The translations under genes and the position numbers were made by a program. A stretch of 13,534 nt of DNA from positions 1 to 13,534 of the forward strand of contig CAZERD010000044.1 of NCBI GenBank assembly GCA_964515405.1. The letters run 5' to 3'. This stretch comes from CAZERD01 sp964515405 (lineage in GTDB: Bacteria > Campylobacterota_A > Desulfurellia > Desulfurellales > CAZERD01). Below are positions 6,346 to 13,462 of this stretch, piece by piece. The notes beneath the pieces are model-generated. The model had not been told where the DNA came from. It worked only from the letters and a program-made list of their open reading frames with translations, and searched no databases. The stretch's first letter is position 1. Each line of letters begins with the position of its first letter.

Positions 6346-7854
6346 GTGGATAGGATTGTTAGAATGGTCATATCTTCAAGGATATACAGCTTAGCTCGTG
6401 AAACCCCTGTAACGCCTGCTTCAAATCTATCAAAGCGTTTTAATAACACAGTTCTTCTGAAAAGGGAGGATTTGCAGAGCGTTTTCTCTTTTAAGATAAG
6501 AGGGGCTTACAATAAAATACTGAGTTTGTCTGAGTCCGAAAGATTAAGAGGTGTTATATGCTCTTCGGCTGGTAATCATGCACAGGGGGTTGCCCTTTCT
6601 GCAAGGAAGCTTGGTATAAGAGCTGTTATAGTGATGCCCAAAACTACTCCCATTATAAAAGTTGAGGCTGTTAAAGGATATGGGGCTGAGGTGATCCTTA
6701 GTGGGGATAGCTACACGGAGGCTCATTATTATTGCATGAAGCTGGTAAAGGAAAGCGGTATGATTTATATTCCGCCGTTTGATGATGAGCTGGTGATAGC
6801 GGGGAATGGTACCATAGCCAATGAATTGATTAGGCAGATTGATAGGGATATAGACTTCGTCTTTGTACCTATCGGCGGCGGTGGGTTAATTGCTGGTATT
6901 GCTTCATTTATTAAAATGGTGGATCCTAAGGTGAAGATTATAGGTGTTCAACCAAAGGATAGTCACGCTATGTACCTGTCATTTAGGGAAGGCAGAAGGA
7001 TAACCTTGGATGATGTGGGTATATTTGCTGACGGTGTTGCAGTCAAAAGTGTTGGGGAGATTACGTTTGAAATGGTAAGAAAATATGTTGATGATATAAT
7101 ACTTGTTTCTGTGGATGAAATATGCTCGGCCATAAAGGATGTCTATTATGACACGAGGAATATTGTTGAACCTGCTGGTGCTTTAGGGGTGGCTGGTTTT
7201 AAAAAATACGTAGAGTTACACGGTATGTGGGGGAAGACAGTTGTGGCTATAAACTCTGGTGCTAATATGAACTTTGATAGATTATCGTTTGTTGCCGATA
7301 GGGCTCTGATAGGTGAGAAGCAAGAGGCTTTGTATGTGGTGGAACTTCCTGAAAGGCCGGGGGCTCTTAAGGATTTCTGTAGGCGTGTAGTGGGCGACAG
7401 AAATGTTTCAGAGTTTGATTATAGATTGACCAATAGGGAGAAAGCATATGTATTGCTTGGGCTTAATATAGACTATAAGAGTGAGAATAACGCGTTTCTT
7501 GAGAAGGCTAGGAGAGCGGGTTTTAAAATGAGCGATGTAACAGAGAATGAAATTGCAAAGAGTCATATAAGATACATGGTGGGAGGGAAAGCTCATATAG
7601 CTGAGAATGAGGTTCTTTATCATTTTTCTTTTCCAGAGAGGGCAGGGGCTCTTTTGAGATTTCTTGAGAACATGAAGGATAACTGGAATATATCCCTGTT
7701 CCACTATAAACGCCATGGTGGGGAGTTCGGTAGGGTGCTTGTTGGGTTCGAAATACCACCGGGTGAGATGAGTGAATTTAGGGCTTTCCTCGATAGGTTA
7801 AACTATTCCTATACAGAGGAAACTGGTAACCCTATCTGTAATGTTTTTCTCTGA
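6346..7854 (+). CDS. ilvA: Threonine deaminase (threonine ammonia-lyase), biosynthetic, two ACT-like domains
   Basis: PLP enzyme that converts threonine to 2-oxobutanoate and ammonia, the first committed step of isoleucine synthesis. From the GTG at 6346 it is 502 aa, close to the 514 aa of E. coli IlvA. The PLP lysine is Lys50 in SFKIRGAY; SAGNHAQG (74-81), the phosphate-binding GGGGL (177-181) and SGAN (304-307) follow. Two C-terminal ACT-like regulatory regions span about 326-395 and 421-495, including the IlvA-typical HIRYMVGG and NWNISLFHYKRHG, so feedback control by isoleucine is likely. I prefer GTG 6346 because GGGGG sits just upstream; TTG 6334 abuts the tRNA and an ATG at 6364 would leave too little room before the conserved N-terminal region. 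There is no promoter between the tRNA and this gene, so it is probably transcribed with the tRNA. It is divergent from the liv importer. Confidence 0.95.
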   Translation: MDRIVRMVISSRIYSLARETPVTPASNLSKRFNNTVLLKREDLQSVFSFKIRGAYNKILSLSESERLRGVICSSAGNHAQGVALSARKLGIRAVIVMPKTTPIIKVEAVKGYGAEVILSGDSYTEAHYYCMKLVKESGMIYIPPFDDELVIAGNGTIANELIRQIDRDIDFVFVPIGGGGLIAGIASFIKMVDPKVKIIGVQPKDSHAMYLSFREGRRITLDDVGIFADGVAVKSVGEITFEMVRKYVDDIILVSVDEICSAIKDVYYDTRNIVEPAGALGVAGFKKYVELHGMWGKTVVAINSGANMNFDRLSFVADRALIGEKQEALYVVELPERPGALKDFCRRVVGDRNVSEFDYRLTNREKAYVLLGLNIDYKSENNAFLEKARRAGFKMSDVTENEIAKSHIRYMVGGKAHIAENEVLYHFSFPERAGALLRFLENMKDNWNISLFHYKRHGGEFGRVLVGFEIPPGEMSEFRAFLDRLNYSYTEETGNPICNVFL

Positions 7855-8980
7855 GACATGTCACGTTTATATTCATTTACCCTTTTGCTATAGAAGGTGT
7901 CCCTATTGCTCTTTTGTTTCTTATGCCAATAGGATAGATTTTCTCGGGAAATATATGAATGCTTTGCTCGAAGAGATGAGGCAAGACGAGTGGTGCAAGG
8001 GCAGGAGGGTGAGTACGATTTATGTGGGTGGGGGAACCCCTTCTCTTGTTAAGGTTGATTCTCTTGAGTTCATTTTTGAATCTTTGTACAAAATGTTTGC
8101 TGTTGTTGAGGACACTGAAATAACCCTTGAGGTTCATCCTGTTGATGTGAAACGTGATAATGTGCGTCATTGGAGGGAGATGGGTATAAACAGAGTGAGT
8201 GTTGGCATTGAATCAATGAGTGATAGGATTTTGAAATCTCTAGGCAGGATTAATACCAGTAAAATTAATGTTATGGCCCTTGATAGGTTGTTTGAGGGTG
8301 GTTTTGATAATGTGAGTGTTGATATTATGTATGGTGTTGGCGAGAGCAGGGATGAGATTGATCATACACTGGAGCAAACGTTTATCTTTCCCGTTAAGCA
8401 TGTGTCATGTTATCTGCTCACTGTAAAGAAAGGTACCGTGCTTGATGAACTTGTGGAGTCAGGCAGGGTTTCACTGCCGGACGATGATATGGTAAGTGAC
8501 GTTTACTTGTATCTTACTGGTGTTCTGAGAGATATGGGATTTGCTCAGTATGAGATATCAAATTTTTCCTTGCCCAAGTATGAGAGTAGACATAATTCAG
8601 CCTACTGGATGGGGTATGAGTATCGTGGATTTGGGGTTTCTGCTTCTTCATTTGTGGGTGGTGTGAGGTTTAAAAACACGGATTCTTTGGATTCTTACTT
8701 GTCTTCTTTGGAGCATGACAAAAGTCCAGCTTCGTGTTTTGAGTATTCGTTGAAGGAGTACAGAATGAGGGAGATATTTGTGCTTATGCTTAGGACCACA
8801 CAGGGTGTCGATGTGGAGTCCTTTGGTGAGAGATTTGGCATAAACATTGAAGATTACTATGGAGATAAGCTTGAGAAAATGGTAAGATTGGGATTTATAA
8901 AGAAAGAGGAGGGAAGGATAAAGCTTACCTCCCCTCAGGCTATGTTTGTTTCAAACTGGATATTCAGTGAGTTTATTTAG
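7841..8980 (+). CDS. hemW: HemW, radical SAM heme chaperone (HemN-like)
   Basis: Radical SAM protein of the coproporphyrinogen dehydrogenase-like family; HemW members bind heme and pass it to other proteins rather than oxidising coproporphyrinogen. In this 379-residue protein the 4Fe-4S cysteines are Cys16, Cys20 and Cys23 in YIHLPFCYRRCPYCSF. Phe25 replaces the fourth cysteine of true HemN, favouring HemW. The SAM-binding YVGGGTPSL and the HemW HNxxYW motif (His251 to Trp256, RHNSAYW) are present. The ATG overlaps the ilvA end by 14 bp and has no good ribosome binding site, implying coupling to ilvA. The 3' end converges on prpB with only 23 bp between stops. Many HemW proteins are still annotated as oxygen-independent coproporphyrinogen III oxidase. 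Confidence 0.9.
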   Translation: MFFSETCHVYIHLPFCYRRCPYCSFVSYANRIDFLGKYMNALLEEMRQDEWCKGRRVSTIYVGGGTPSLVKVDSLEFIFESLYKMFAVVEDTEITLEVHPVDVKRDNVRHWREMGINRVSVGIESMSDRILKSLGRINTSKINVMALDRLFEGGFDNVSVDIMYGVGESRDEIDHTLEQTFIFPVKHVSCYLLTVKKGTVLDELVESGRVSLPDDDMVSDVYLYLTGVLRDMGFAQYEISNFSLPKYESRHNSAYWMGYEYRGFGVSASSFVGGVRFKNTDSLDSYLSSLEHDKSPASCFEYSLKEYRMREIFVLMLRTTQGVDVESFGERFGINIEDYYGDKLEKMVRLGFIKKEEGRIKLTSPQAMFVSNWIFSEFI

Positions 8981-9003
8981 TTTCTTTTTCTTTATGTATG
9001 GCA

Positions 9004-9870
9004 CTAACTAATCTCCTCGTAATCTCTGTATCTGATGAGTTTGTAGAGTTCTTGTCGCGTTTGCATTTCTTCAAGGAGTTCCTTTTGGGTTCCTTGCTTT
9101 TTTAGAAGGGTGAATGCTTTCTCGATAGATTTGTTGGCTATTCTGAGTGCTGTTACAGGGTATATTACGAGTTTGTACCCCATCTCCCTAAACTTCTCTA
9201 TCTTTATATAAGGTGTTTTGCCGAATTCTGTCATGTTGGCAAGAAGCGGCTTTCTTATTTCCCTTGAGAATTCAATGAATTCGGCTTCTGTCCTCAAGGC
9301 CTCTGGAAATATTACATCTGCCCCAGCTTCGGAATAGGCTTTTGCTCTATCTATGGCTCGGGATAGACCTTCAACAGAATTTGCATCCGTTCTTGCTATT
9401 ATAAGTATGTTTTTGGAAACCTTTTTTGCTGCTTTTATTTTTTCTACCATATGATCTGTTTCTATCAGTTCTTTTCCTTCCAAGTGTCCGCATCTTTTTG
9501 GTAATTTTTGGTCCTCTATTTGGATGGCCGCTGCGTTTGATTCTTCCATCTCCTTTGTGGTTTTTATTACGTTTAAAACCTCTCCGAAGCCTGTATCCAC
9601 GTCGGCTATAATGGGCAAACCCGATGCTCTGTATATGTATCTTGTGAACGTTGACACCTCTTCAAGCCCTATGAGACTTAAATCCGGCATACCAAGGCTC
9701 GCTGTGAGGGCAGCCCCGGATAGATATACACACTCAAATCCCGTTTTTCTTGCTAGGAGGGCTGTTATGGGGTTGTAGACGCCTGGGACAGGTACTATAT
9801 CCCTTTCTTCTATTAGCTTTTTTAACATGATTCCTGGGGATGTCTCTCTCTGTTCAACAAGCCATGTCAT
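9004..9870 (-). CDS. prpB: 2-methylisocitrate lyase
   Basis: Cleaves 2-methylisocitrate to pyruvate and succinate, the last step of the methylcitrate route of propionyl-CoA oxidation. The protein belongs to the isocitrate lyase/PEP mutase superfamily. From the ATG at 9870 it is 288 aa. YLSGAALTASLGMPDLSL (49-66), the Mg-binding region ADVDTGFG (89-96), Glu119 in IQIEDQ, the catalytic-loop motif KRCGH (125-129, Cys127), ARTDA (159-163) and the C-terminal TQKELLEEMQTRQELY all match PrpB. A TTG at 9885 overlapping prpD is an alternative start, but the ATG fits better, 4 bp after the prpD stop. Other superfamily members (oxaloacetate decarboxylase, phosphonopyruvate hydrolase) are less likely because of the C-terminal motif and the prpD neighbour. 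Confidence 0.93.
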   Translation of the reverse strand: MTWLVEQRETSPGIMLKKLIEERDIVPVPGVYNPITALLARKTGFECVYLSGAALTASLGMPDLSLIGLEEVSTFTRYIYRASGLPIIADVDTGFGEVLNVIKTTKEMEESNAAAIQIEDQKLPKRCGHLEGKELIETDHMVEKIKAAKKVSKNILIIARTDANSVEGLSRAIDRAKAYSEAGADVIFPEALRTEAEFIEFSREIRKPLLANMTEFGKTPYIKIEKFREMGYKLVIYPVTALRIANKSIEKAFTLLKKQGTQKELLEEMQTRQELYKLIRYRDYEEIS

Positions 9871-9874
9871 TTTT

Positions 9875-11245
9875 TTACACCACAAACATGTTTGAAAGTT
9901 TGGATATGTCTTTGCATTTGTCTAATTCCATTACCGCATTTACTATTCTATCCGCCTCACTGTATGTAATTATTCCATCTGTGTTATCCATGAATTTCTT
10001 TATGAGCTCTTGGTCATCCATCCTGTTTTTGGCATGTCCTTTTGGATAGAGTACATATTCAGATCTTGTTTCCCCTTTTCTTGTGGATATGGTTACCCTT
10101 GTTGGTATTCCTTCTGGATAGAGGTTTGATAGTTCATTTTTGACTTCCACACGGACTTTGCTGTTGAGTATTTCTAATATTTCTCTCCGTTGAATATTTT
10201 CAGGCTTAAACGATTCCTTGGAAATGTTGCCGTCAACTATGCCGGCAACGGTTATGTACTGTAGACTATGATCGGCTGTTTCTTTTGTTTTTGGGTTCCA
10301 TTTTTCAGGATCTTTTACGATGATTTCATAAGCTGCTTGGAATGTTTCTATGATTACATCTCCTACCTCGTCAGGTGACTTTACGTAGGTATGGAGCTTT
10401 TTTGCTATGTCAACAGCGCTTTGTGCATGGTACTCGACGGGATAGCGTTTTATGTGGGTGTCCATGATTCTCCGCGGGTTTGCACCGTTTTTTATGGATC
10501 TTAGTGCGTTCTCGTCAAAGGGTTTTCCGTCTAGGAGCTGTTTGAAAAACCCCATATCCCCGGAGAAAGGTTTGTATGGTCCTGTTATACCTTGGGAGGC
10601 CAGCAGTGTAGAGAATATGGCGTTTCTCACTGAGTTTGCTGCGGCTGCCCCTTTCCATGCCGATAGCTCGCCTGATCTGGTTTGCCTCATTGAGGCGTGA
10701 GGTATGATGGATATGGAGATGGCGTGCTGAGTGGTTTCTGGTGATAGATCCAGTAGCTTTGAAACACCACATGCCTCACCTATAGCTATGTAGTTTACGT
10801 GATCCCATCCGTGGGCTCTGAGGGATGCAGCGTCACACAGGCTCACTCCTATTTCGTATGCTATAGCTATGGATAGTATGAGTTTTTCTCCACTGATGTG
10901 TTTCCATTCTGCGAGTGCCCATAGACCTGGTATCATGTCGCTGGGATGTAGTGGCTCTAGAGATAGATATGTGTCGTTGAAGTCCAAATATCTTACAAGT
11001 AAACCGTTAACAAATGCTGCTGCTTCCGGTGTTGTTTTGAAGTTTGTTCCGAAAATATGGGCACCGTCTTTGAGGGGAAACATATAGCTGTATCGTCTTG
11101 CCATCTTCGGTGGTGGCTCATGGAAGGCGGCATACATAACACCCACGGAATCAAGGATTCTCCTTTTGACCTCATGAGAGACGTGCCTGTCCACATGATT
11201 AGTGTTGTATGTGTAATCTGCAAACATTCTTGAGAAGTTATCCAT
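9875..11245 (-). CDS. prpD: 2-methylcitrate dehydratase, MmgE/PrpD family
   Basis: Predicted to dehydrate 2-methylcitrate to 2-methyl-cis-aconitate in the methylcitrate cycle. I start it at the ATG at 11245 (456 aa), which follows a good GAGGTGG ribosome binding site; a GTG at 11257 overlapping the upstream stop is possible but lacks one. The family pattern is clear: HEVKRRILDSVGVMYAAF near the N-terminus, EAAAFVNGLLVRYLDFNDTY, LHPSDMIPGLWALAEW, AIAYEIGVSLCDAASLRAHGWDHVNYIAIG, and WKGAAAANSVRNAIFSTLLASQGITGP. MmgE/PrpD proteins need no iron-sulfur cluster and none of its ligands are expected. The family alone does not fix the substrate; the adjoining prpB does. Neither prpC nor prpR is visible in the window. 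Confidence 0.92.
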   Translation of the reverse strand: MDNFSRMFADYTYNTNHVDRHVSHEVKRRILDSVGVMYAAFHEPPPKMARRYSYMFPLKDGAHIFGTNFKTTPEAAAFVNGLLVRYLDFNDTYLSLEPLHPSDMIPGLWALAEWKHISGEKLILSIAIAYEIGVSLCDAASLRAHGWDHVNYIAIGEACGVSKLLDLSPETTQHAISISIIPHASMRQTRSGELSAWKGAAAANSVRNAIFSTLLASQGITGPYKPFSGDMGFFKQLLDGKPFDENALRSIKNGANPRRIMDTHIKRYPVEYHAQSAVDIAKKLHTYVKSPDEVGDVIIETFQAAYEIIVKDPEKWNPKTKETADHSLQYITVAGIVDGNISKESFKPENIQRREILEILNSKVRVEVKNELSNLYPEGIPTRVTISTRKGETRSEYVLYPKGHAKNRMDDQELIKKFMDNTDGIITYSEADRIVNAVMELDKCKDISKLSNMFVV

Positions 11246-11253
11246 GCTCCACC

Positions 11254-11922
11254 TCACTCGTAGAACGTGGTGAATTCCTCTACGGGTATCCTGCTCAGTC
11301 TGAGTTTATTTATGTTAGCTTCTGCATCCGGGTAGCCCATTGCCATTGCAAACACGATTATCTTGTTTTCTGGAATGTTTAACGTTTTTCTTATGACATC
11401 TGCGTAGGCTGTTATAGATGTTTGGGCGCATGTTCCGAGGCCATATTCAACAGCCAGCAGCATTATTGTCTGGGCGAATATACCTAGATCTATGAAGGAT
11501 TCTTCCCCAAGATTCTTTTCCCTTATGAATATTAGCTCTACAGGAGCTCTAAAGAACCGGAAATTCTCTTTAATGTGTTCATCTAGGGCTTCTTTATCTT
11601 TTTTGGGATCTATTCCCTTATGATCGAAGACGGCGACGTTACATGCCTTTCTTCTGTCCTTTATAAAGGAGGGTGCTTCTTTATTACCGTATGTGAAATC
11701 GTATTTTCTTTCAGCCTTTGATTCGTAAGCTTCTATAAGTTTTTTGGAGAGCGTTTCTTTTGTTTTTCCCATGAGAACAAGCACTTCCCATGGTTGTGTG
11801 TTATGTCCGGATGGTGCGAACCTTGCAGTGTCGAGTATTTCATATACTAAATCTCTGTGCACAGGTTTGTTCAGATAGGCTCTTACAGAAAATCTCTTTC
11901 TTATGGTTTCCCTTACAGTCAT
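11254..11922 (-). CDS. Nitroreductase-family FMN oxidoreductase
   Basis: Flavoprotein of the nitroreductase superfamily, 222 aa, cytoplasmic, using NAD(P)H; the natural substrate is unknown. The FMN-binding N-terminus RFSVRAY (10-16) and PSGHNTQPWEVLVL (about 37-50) are intact. The C-terminal half has LGTCAQTS and FAMAMGYPDAEANINKLRLSR, which also belong to the family. The central region (about 55-125) is rich in lysine and more variable, as is usual. A strong GGAGGT ribosome binding site precedes the ATG. It lies 9 bp after fbp and 8 bp before prpD, so it is an operon member, but nothing in the sequence ties it to a step of propionate metabolism. A ring-reducing or thiol-linked role cannot be excluded. 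Confidence 0.88.
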   Translation of the reverse strand: MTVRETIRKRFSVRAYLNKPVHRDLVYEILDTARFAPSGHNTQPWEVLVLMGKTKETLSKKLIEAYESKAERKYDFTYGNKEAPSFIKDRRKACNVAVFDHKGIDPKKDKEALDEHIKENFRFFRAPVELIFIREKNLGEESFIDLGIFAQTIMLLAVEYGLGTCAQTSITAYADVIRKTLNIPENKIIVFAMAMGYPDAEANINKLRLSRIPVEEFTTFYE

Positions 11923-11931
11923 TTTTACCTC

Positions 11932-12930
11932 CTATTGGTTTTCTTCGATGAATTGTTTGTACAGTTTAACTTCGTATCGTGAGCCTATGATCAATGGTAC
12001 TCTGTCGTGTAGTGTTTCTGGTTGTATGTCCAGTATATTGAAATAACCGTCTGTTGCGGCTCCACCAGCCTGTTCAACCAGGAATGCCAATGGGTTACCT
12101 TCATACAGCAGTCTTAATTTCCCTCTTTTGTGTTTTGAGTCTGCTGGGTATAGAAAAACTCCACCCTTCAGCAGATTTCTGTGGAAATCTGCCACAAGTG
12201 AGCCTATGTACCTTGATGTGTACTGTCTGTCGGGATGATTTTTCAGAAAGGTTACGTATTTTTGGGTAGCCTTGTCCCACTTGTCAAAATTTGCTTCGTT
12301 TACACTGTATATTGATCCGTGTTCTGGTATTTTTATATTGGGATGAGATAATAGGAATTCTCCAACGCTTGGATCAAGTGTAAATCCATTGACACCTGTC
12401 CCCGTTGTGTAAACAAACATGGTACTGGATCCATATACAACGTATCCGGCACCAACGAGTTCTCTTCCTTTTCTTAACAGGCTTTTATATGGGTCGTTGA
12501 CGCGCTCGTCCTCCAGCTTTTTGTATATGCCAAATATTGTGCCTATGCTTACATTTACATCTATGTTGCTGGAGCCATCCAGCGGATCAAACACTATAGC
12601 ATACTTACCGCGAGGGTATTCTTTGGGTATTTCAATGGGTTCTTCGTCTTCCTCGGATGCCATGGCGCATATTTTCCCTATGTGATCCAGGGCTTTTATC
12701 ATCTCTCTATCTGCGAATACGTCCAATTTTTGCTGGGTTTCTCCGTGGATATTTTGGGTTGAAAGTTTGCCCAGTATGTTCACCAGTCCTGCCTTGTTTA
12801 CCTCTCTTGAGATTATCTTGGCTGCAAAAGCGATTTGTTCCAGTATCATTGTGAAGTCGCCTGTAGCATGTTCGTACTTCCTCTCTTCCTCCAGCATAAA
12901 CCTGCTCAGATTTACAAGTTTTTGACTCAT
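11932..12930 (-). CDS. fbp: Fructose-1,6-bisphosphatase, class I
   Basis: Hydrolyses fructose-1,6-bisphosphate to fructose-6-phosphate, the irreversible step of gluconeogenesis. The 332-residue protein is of usual class I length. The metal-binding region MASEEDEEP (90-98), the signature FDPLDGSSNIDVNVSIGTIFGIY (114-136), SRYIGSLVADFHRNLLKGGVFLYP and the C-terminal KLRLLYEGNPLAFLVEQAGGAATDG are all present. The N-terminal ATGDFTMILEQIAFAAKIISREVNKAGL resembles the AMP-site region of class I enzymes, so AMP inhibition is possible. AGGAGG precedes the ATG with good spacing. It is first in an operon with the nitroreductase, prpD and prpB, consistent with making sugars from the pyruvate released by propionate oxidation. 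Confidence 0.96.
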   Translation of the reverse strand: MSQKLVNLSRFMLEEERKYEHATGDFTMILEQIAFAAKIISREVNKAGLVNILGKLSTQNIHGETQQKLDVFADREMIKALDHIGKICAMASEEDEEPIEIPKEYPRGKYAIVFDPLDGSSNIDVNVSIGTIFGIYKKLEDERVNDPYKSLLRKGRELVGAGYVVYGSSTMFVYTTGTGVNGFTLDPSVGEFLLSHPNIKIPEHGSIYSVNEANFDKWDKATQKYVTFLKNHPDRQYTSRYIGSLVADFHRNLLKGGVFLYPADSKHKRGKLRLLYEGNPLAFLVEQAGGAATDGYFNILDIQPETLHDRVPLIIGSRYEVKLYKQFIEENQ

Positions 12931-12950
12931 CTTATATACCTCCTGTTTTC

Positions 12951-12978
12951 TTTATATTTCACATGATAAACTTATCAA
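12951..12978 (-). promoter_or_regulatory. Predicted fbp promoter with overlapping palindrome
   Basis: On the minus strand TTGATA (12973-12978), a 16-bp spacer and TATAAA (12951-12956) form a plausible sigma70 promoter that would start fbp transcription just before its ribosome binding site. The palindrome TGATAA-AC-TTATCA (12964-12977) overlaps the -35 box and spacer and is well placed for a repressor. Its half-sites resemble but do not match FNR-type spacing (6 bp between TTGAT and ATCA rather than 4). Confidence 0.5.
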
Positions 12979-12996
12979 TTATTTTGTGGTATTTCC

Positions 12997-13154
12997 AGAG
13001 AAAGACGATGTAGGCCTTGCTTTTAGTGAGAAGGCGCTAAAAAGAGGAGAAATAGAAGGCAGACAAGAAGAGGACAAAGAAGAGGCGAGTGCAGGTCAGA
13101 CCTGCATCATGTTAGAAAGTGGATGGAGCAAGGCCCTACATCTCATTGAGAACA
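12997..13154 (-). ncRNA. Candidate structured RNA (small RNA or fbp leader), unassigned family
   Basis: A long-range inverted repeat, GATGTAGGCCTTGCT (13007-13021) with AGCAAGGCCCTACATC (13127-13142), forms a 15-bp stem with a single bulge. Inside it lie a perfect 7-bp hairpin with 3-nt loop (13090-13106) and an 8-bp hairpin with 6-nt loop (13021-13028 with 13035-13042), leaving 13043-13089 unpaired and almost purely pyrimidine on the minus strand. A minus-strand promoter at 13161-13188 would start transcription near 13154, just outside the closing stem; no plus-strand promoter is seen. Downstream of the stem the minus strand runs into a pyrimidine tract (about 12997-13006), a weak terminator at best. 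The RNA could end there or continue into fbp as a leader. It does not match tmRNA, SRP RNA or the elongated apical hairpin of 6S RNA by eye. End positions are estimates. Confidence 0.45.
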
Positions 13155-13160
13155 TGCGAA

Positions 13161-13188
13161 AGTTTAATAAATTAAACAGAAAAGTCAA
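13161..13188 (-). promoter_or_regulatory. Predicted promoter for the structured RNA or fbp leader
   Basis: Minus-strand TTGACT (13183-13188), a 16-bp spacer and TAAACT (13161-13166). The -35 box and spacing are the same as in the predicted liv promoter. The -10 overlaps a 6-bp inverted repeat, GTTTAA/TTAAAC (13162-13177). Confidence 0.5.
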
Positions 13189-13192
13189 GTAA

Positions 13193-13325
13193 AAATTGTA
13201 ACTACATGAAAATAACAAATTAATTTTTGGTTCATTGAAATTGATAAAAAGTTATCCTGGATTTGTGATTCACTTTACTTGGTTTTTTGTATACTTTTAT
13301 ATGCTTTATGTATTTTTTCAGGTAC
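13193..13325. other. AT-rich intergenic stretch, no gene seen
   Basis: Part of the 437-bp gap between fbp and tRNA-Ser(UGA). The left part of the gap holds the fbp promoter and the RNA candidate; this part is very AT-rich with T-runs and no convincing reading frame, hairpin terminator or repeat. It presumably separates the minus-strand RNA/fbp unit from the plus-strand tRNA unit. Confidence 0.6.
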
Positions 13326-13353
13326 TTGAAAAGCGCGTAAAATTTGTTACCAT
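13326..13353 (+). promoter_or_regulatory. Predicted promoter for the tRNA-Ser genes
   Basis: TTGAAA (13326-13331), a 16-bp spacer and TACCAT (13348-13353), placing the start near 13360, about 8 nt before tRNA-Ser(UGA). The -10 box is weak but position and -35 box are good. Confidence 0.55.
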
Positions 13354-13367
13354 TTCCCATAGGTTGT

Positions 13368-13454
13368 GGAGGAGTGGCCGAGTGGTTTAAGGCGGCGGCC
13401 TTGAAAGCCGTTGTACCCTTACGGGTACCGTGGGTTCGAATCCTACCTCCTCCG
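13368..13454 (+). tRNA. tRNA-Ser (anticodon UGA)
   Basis: An 87-nt class II tRNA. The acceptor stem GGAGGAG/CTCCTCC is followed by discriminator G, the anticodon loop is CTTGAAA (anticodon UGA, reading UCA), and the long variable arm GTACCC-TTAC-GGGTAC is characteristic of serine tRNAs. The T-loop is TTCGAAT. The 3' CCA is not encoded (CTG follows). Confidence 0.98.
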
Positions 13455-13462
13455 CTGATTGT

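Noticed and set aside
6161..6394. Plus-strand open frame running through tRNA-Ala
   Set aside because: It contains the whole tRNA gene and overlaps the start of ilvA; its ATG is simply part of the AT-rich palindrome.
8981..9003. Bidirectional terminator between hemW and prpB
   Set aside because: The 23-bp gap is T-rich but contains no inverted repeat, so no intrinsic terminator can be supported.
13007..13142. A miniature inverted-repeat transposable element bounded by the 15-bp arms
   Set aside because: No target-site duplication flanks the arms, no second copy is present in the window, and the internal hairpins plus adjoining promoter fit an RNA better. A genome-wide copy search would settle it.
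12997..13154. Assignment of the RNA candidate to 6S RNA, tmRNA or SRP RNA
   Set aside because: There is no tRNA-like end or tag frame, no GNAR-capped SRP hairpin with its conserved internal loops, and no long apical stem closing a central bubble as in 6S RNA.
13162..13177. GTTTAA-TAAA-TTAAAC hairpin as a terminator
   Set aside because: The stem is pure AT apart from the end pair and no T-run follows on either strand; it more likely reflects the AT-rich -10 region of the minus-strand promoter.
12986..13192. Plus-strand open frame of 68 codons (GTG start) in the fbp upstream region
   Set aside because: No ribosome binding site, low-complexity Lys/Glu-rich product with no recognisable domain, and it lies across the inverted repeats better explained as structured RNA.
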